Below are positions 61,837-64,000 of a DNA stretch of 64,000 nt, one piece after another. The stretch covers positions 9,499 through 73,498 of the forward strand of contig CAYRZU010000005.1 of the NCBI GenBank assembly GCA_964428895.1, given 5' to 3'. The notes below the pieces were generated by a model. It saw only the letters and a list, made by a program, of their open reading frames with translations, searched no databases and had not been told where the DNA came from. This stretch comes from HyVt-337 sp964428895 (lineage in GTDB: Bacteria; Planctomycetota; Phycisphaerae; SM23-33). The first letter of the stretch is position 1. Each line of letters starts with the position of its first letter. A program made the position numbers and the translations under genes.

Positions 61837-61867
61837 AGGGCCGAGCAGATCCCCGGCCCCGTTTCAC

Positions 61868-61942
61868 CTATTTCTTACGGCGATTTCGGCGTTCGCGACG
61901 CTTCTTCGAGCCGATCTTCCGACGACGTCTGGGCTTAGCCAT
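61868..61942 (-). CDS. Tiny highly basic peptide, possible ribosome-associated protein
   Basis: 24-residue minus-strand ORF. Starts MAKPRRRRKIGSKK and continues with further Arg/Lys; nearly three quarters of the residues are Arg or Lys. The ATG at 61942 is preceded by AGAGGA at ideal distance, the clearest evidence that it is real. Size and composition recall bTHX, the COX24/AURKAIP1-like short basic proteins and other ribosome-bound peptides, but it matches none convincingly. It lies in the gap between amrS and dprA, opposite to both. Confidence 0.65.
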   Translation of the reverse strand: MAKPRRRRKIGSKKRRERRNRRKK

Positions 61943-62046
61943 AGTTTTCCTCTGGTGCACGACCGGTTGAACTTTGACGAGCGCATCAGTGTACCGCTAA
62001 ACGTCGGCAAGTGCAATGGCCCGTGGCGAGTCCGTCGGCGGGGGTC

Positions 62047-62052
62047 TATAAT
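62047..62052 (+). promoter_or_regulatory. -10 box close to the dprA start codon
   Basis: A perfect TATAAT lies 9 nt before the dprA ATG. Transcription would begin 2-3 nt before or at the start codon, again suggesting a leaderless or near-leaderless mRNA. The -35 region is weak. Confidence 0.5.
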
Positions 62053-62061
62053 TGGCCCGCT

Positions 62062-63180
62062 ATGAATGATGCGAATCGACTGCGGCCGCATTTGCGTCTC
62101 CATCTGGCCGGGGGCGTGGGGCCGACCATCTTTCGACGTCTGATCGAGGCGTTCGGCAGCGCCGAAGCCGTTGTGGCCGCGGCGCCCACCGAGTGGCGGC
62201 GCGTCAAGGGGGTCGGCCAGAAGCTCTCAGCCGCTCTGCAAGATGTGGCCGACGAGCAGATCGACGCCGAACTGGCCGCCGCTGGCGAGAAGGGAATCCG
62301 GATTCTCTGCTTGCTCGATGACGACTACCCCGCCGCCCTCAAGACGATCTACGATCCGCCGGCTTTGCTGTATGTTCGCGGACAACTCCAACCGACCGAC
62401 GCCATTGCGGTCGGCGTGGTTGGCGCCAGACGCTGCACGCACTACGGGGCCGAGCAAGCCGAGCGGTTCGGCGGGCTGCTAGGCCGGGCGGGCTTCACGG
62501 TGGCTTCGGGGGGAGCCCGCGGCATCGATACGGCCGCCCATCGCGGAGCACTGGCCGCCGGCGGCCGAACGATCGCGGTGATGGGGTGCGGCCTGTCGAC
62601 CGTCTACCCGCCCGAGAACGCCAAGCTGTTCGACGAGATCGTCGCCGAGGATCGCGGCGCGATCGTCAGCGAACTGCCCATGACGTTCGAGACCCGCGCC
62701 GCGAACTTCCACGCCCGCAATCGCATCATTTCCGGCTTGTCGCTGGGCGTGGTGGTGGTCGAGGCCGCCAAACGCAGCGGGGCGCTGATCACCGCCCGAG
62801 ATGCCGCCGAGCAGGGGCGAGTGGTCTTCGCCGTTCCCGGTCGCGTGGACTCGGCCCTGTCGGGCGGGACGAATCAACTGATCCGCGACGGCGCCATCAT
62901 CGCCGCAAGCCTGGATGACATCTTGGAGCACCTCGGTGAGGTCGGTCAGAAGATGTCCCCCGAGCCCGAGGGCGATGCGGCGACGGCGACCATGCCGGAA
63001 GGCCTGGATGACGCCGAGGCCGAGCTGGTCAAGGCGCTATCGGAAGGTCCACTGAGCTTGGATGAACTGACCCGCCAGACCGGCCTCGATAGCGGCAAGG
63101 CCGCCGCGACCATGACCATGTTGGTCCTGAAGGGGATGGTGGCTCAACAAGCGGGGAACGTGTTCGCCCGAAAGCGGTGA
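62062..63180 (+). CDS. dprA: DNA-processing protein DprA (Smf)
   Basis: Loads RecA on incoming single-stranded DNA during natural transformation. 372 residues from the ATG at 62062. A short SAM/HhH-like N-terminus (GGVGPTIFRRLIEAFGS), then the Rossmann-fold core with GVVGARRCTHYG, VASGGARGIDTAAHRGAL, GCGLSTVYPPENAKLF and FHARNRIISGLSLGVVVVEA. A C-terminal winged-helix domain (about 310-372) ends it. No other competence gene is near. Confidence 0.96.
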   Translation: MNDANRLRPHLRLHLAGGVGPTIFRRLIEAFGSAEAVVAAAPTEWRRVKGVGQKLSAALQDVADEQIDAELAAAGEKGIRILCLLDDDYPAALKTIYDPPALLYVRGQLQPTDAIAVGVVGARRCTHYGAEQAERFGGLLGRAGFTVASGGARGIDTAAHRGALAAGGRTIAVMGCGLSTVYPPENAKLFDEIVAEDRGAIVSELPMTFETRAANFHARNRIISGLSLGVVVVEAAKRSGALITARDAAEQGRVVFAVPGRVDSALSGGTNQLIRDGAIIAASLDDILEHLGEVGQKMSPEPEGDAATATMPEGLDDAEAELVKALSEGPLSLDELTRQTGLDSGKAAATMTMLVLKGMVAQQAGNVFARKR

Positions 63181-63190
63181 GGGCGGGCCG

Positions 63191-63862
63191 CTAGAGCGTC
63201 ATGCCCCACACCTGCGCTTCCATCGGTCGCGGGTCGATGGAGGCGAAAACCGTCAGGGGGGCCGCATACAGCAGTTGCATCCCCATTCTCCGGCAGGTGG
63301 CGATGGTGGCGTCGTTGAGGCTGATGGCTTGGGCGTGGATGCCGGGCACGCCGCGATTCCGCAACGCGTCCAGGAATGTCTTCAGCATCTCAGAGCCGAG
63401 CCCTTGCCGTCTGGCTTCCGGCAACAGATTGAAGTGCCACGTCGCCCGGAACTCTCGCAGGATCGCTTTGGGGATGGCCGTCTCGGCCCGGAGGATGGAC
63501 CGCACCCAATCGAAGGCCAGGCGGCGGCGGACCGGGTCGCGCAGAATCCGCTTCCATAGCACGCGGCCCATGATGCCGGGCAGCACCCAGGGCAGATAGG
63601 CATCGGCCCGGGCGGCCGAGGGAGTGCCGGTCAGATAGCCGACGACGTGCCCGTCGCTATCTCGACAGGCGACCCAACTGAAGCGCCGCTGGCGGTCGGT
63701 GAAGTAGCGGGTCCAGAACTCCCCCCAGACGAAATCATCCAGGTGGATATCGGGGCGAGACCGGCCCATCCAGGAGGTGGCCACACAGATGCGGCGGATG
63801 GCCGCCCGGTCGCGGCGACGGTAGGGGCGAATGTGGTATGGCGGCTGGTCGGTGGCGTCCAT
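63191..63862 (-). CDS. GNAT-family N-acetyltransferase
   Basis: 223 residues. YHIRPYRRRDRAAIRRICV opens the fold; the acetyl-CoA motif is RRQGLGSEMLKTFLDALRNRG (about 150-170), of the form R/Q-x2-G-x-G/A. The remaining strands are divergent (FSWVACRDSDGHVVGYLTG). Substrate unknown. 17 nt downstream of pheS on the same strand. Confidence 0.88.
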   Translation of the reverse strand: MDATDQPPYHIRPYRRRDRAAIRRICVATSWMGRSRPDIHLDDFVWGEFWTRYFTDRQRRFSWVACRDSDGHVVGYLTGTPSAARADAYLPWVLPGIMGRVLWKRILRDPVRRRLAFDWVRSILRAETAIPKAILREFRATWHFNLLPEARRQGLGSEMLKTFLDALRNRGVPGIHAQAISLNDATIATCRRMGMQLLYAAPLTVFASIDPRPMEAQVWGMTL

Positions 63863-63879
63863 GCCGCGGTCCTGCCAAG

Positions 63880-64000
63880 TCAGAACTGGTGGAGGAAACG
63901 CACGTCGCCGGCGAACAGCAGGCGAATGTCGGGGATGTTGTATTTCCGCATGACCAGCCGTTCGATGCCCAGTCCGAACGCGTAGCCGGTGTAGGTCTCG
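63880..64000 (-). CDS. pheS: Phenylalanyl-tRNA synthetase alpha subunit, 3' end
   Basis: The last 39 codons of pheS; the start is beyond the window. The visible end, with GYAFGLGIERLVMRKYNIPD then LFAGDVRFL, is the conserved C-terminal motif 3 region of class II PheS and stops with TGA at 63880-63882. Encodes the catalytic subunit that attaches Phe to tRNA-Phe. Confidence 0.94.
   Translation of the reverse strand, partial: ETYTGYAFGLGIERLVMRKYNIPDIRLLFAGDVRFLHQF

Overview
This is a GC-rich, gene-dense bacterial chromosome segment. It has no mobile elements, rRNA or CRISPR array, and one tRNA. The gene set suggests a member of the Planctomycetota, probably Phycisphaerae-like: a pseudopilin with a large soluble domain, tandem SPFH proteins beside an ABC-2 transporter, a lysine-rich histone-H1-like protein, a secreted BatA-like protein, an RDD protein and a ThuA-like protein. 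The taxonomy is inferred from content only. No gene-free stretch exceeds about 300 bases. The largest gaps (4488-4718, 35535-35795, 36876-37141, 54055-54296) hold promoter or leader DNA. Most genes have clear homologues, so this is mainly core chromosome with lineage-specific variants.

Layout. 1-3263 (minus): threonine operon hom - phosphoglycerate-mutase-like gene (proposed non-orthologous homoserine kinase) - thrC (cut by the window edge). 3426-6692 (plus): a pseudopilin and a P1B metal ATPase. 6711-8108 (minus): a lone ABC-2 permease. 8208-17801 (plus): three consecutive SPFH proteins, an ABC ATPase, its permease and a large exported protein. 17806-19564 (minus): a UvrC without its helix-hairpin-helix end, and a PilZ protein. 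19657-22253 (plus): 6-phosphofructokinase and a PBP4-type carboxypeptidase. 22255-31319 (minus): two CNNM/CBS proteins, a degenerate metallo-beta-lactamase-fold protein, miaA, and a tetR - adaptor - RND efflux operon behind a clear double-operator promoter. 31537-33255 (minus): primary sigma factor. 33400-34079 (plus): tRNA-Leu(GAG) and two small helical proteins. 34116-35534 (minus): rpmE and prfA.

35796-36002 (plus): histone-like gene; 36144-36875 (minus): ThuA-like; 37142-39952 (plus): S41 protease. 40082-44495 (minus): RDD protein, lipoprotein, small conserved protein, cyclodeaminase-like protein, response regulator. 44619-52015 (plus): priA, pheA, then tpiA-secG-yicC-gmk-rpoZ-coaC, in which secG carries an unusual extra C-terminal domain. 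52038-54054 (minus): a CRM-domain RNA-binding protein and a phosphatase/kinase pair. 54297-63180 (plus): PilZ/YcgR-like protein, ogt, aconitase, two exported or membrane hypotheticals, an AmrS-like radical SAM enzyme and dprA; a 24-residue basic peptide gene lies on the minus strand between the last two. The window ends with a GNAT acetyltransferase and the 3' end of pheS, both minus.

Themes. The housekeeping parts cover translation (prfA, rpmE, pheS, miaA, tRNA), transcription (rpoD, rpoZ), replication restart and repair (priA, uvrC, ogt, dprA) and central metabolism (pfk, tpiA, acn, pheA, thr genes). The less ordinary parts are the SPFH/ABC cluster, the SecG fusion, the kinase/phosphatase pair next to a PilZ protein, the shortened UvrC, the metal-site-stripped MBL protein and the tiny basic peptide. 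Several promoters are close to the sigma-70 consensus, and some place the -10 box so near the start codon that leaderless mRNAs are likely.
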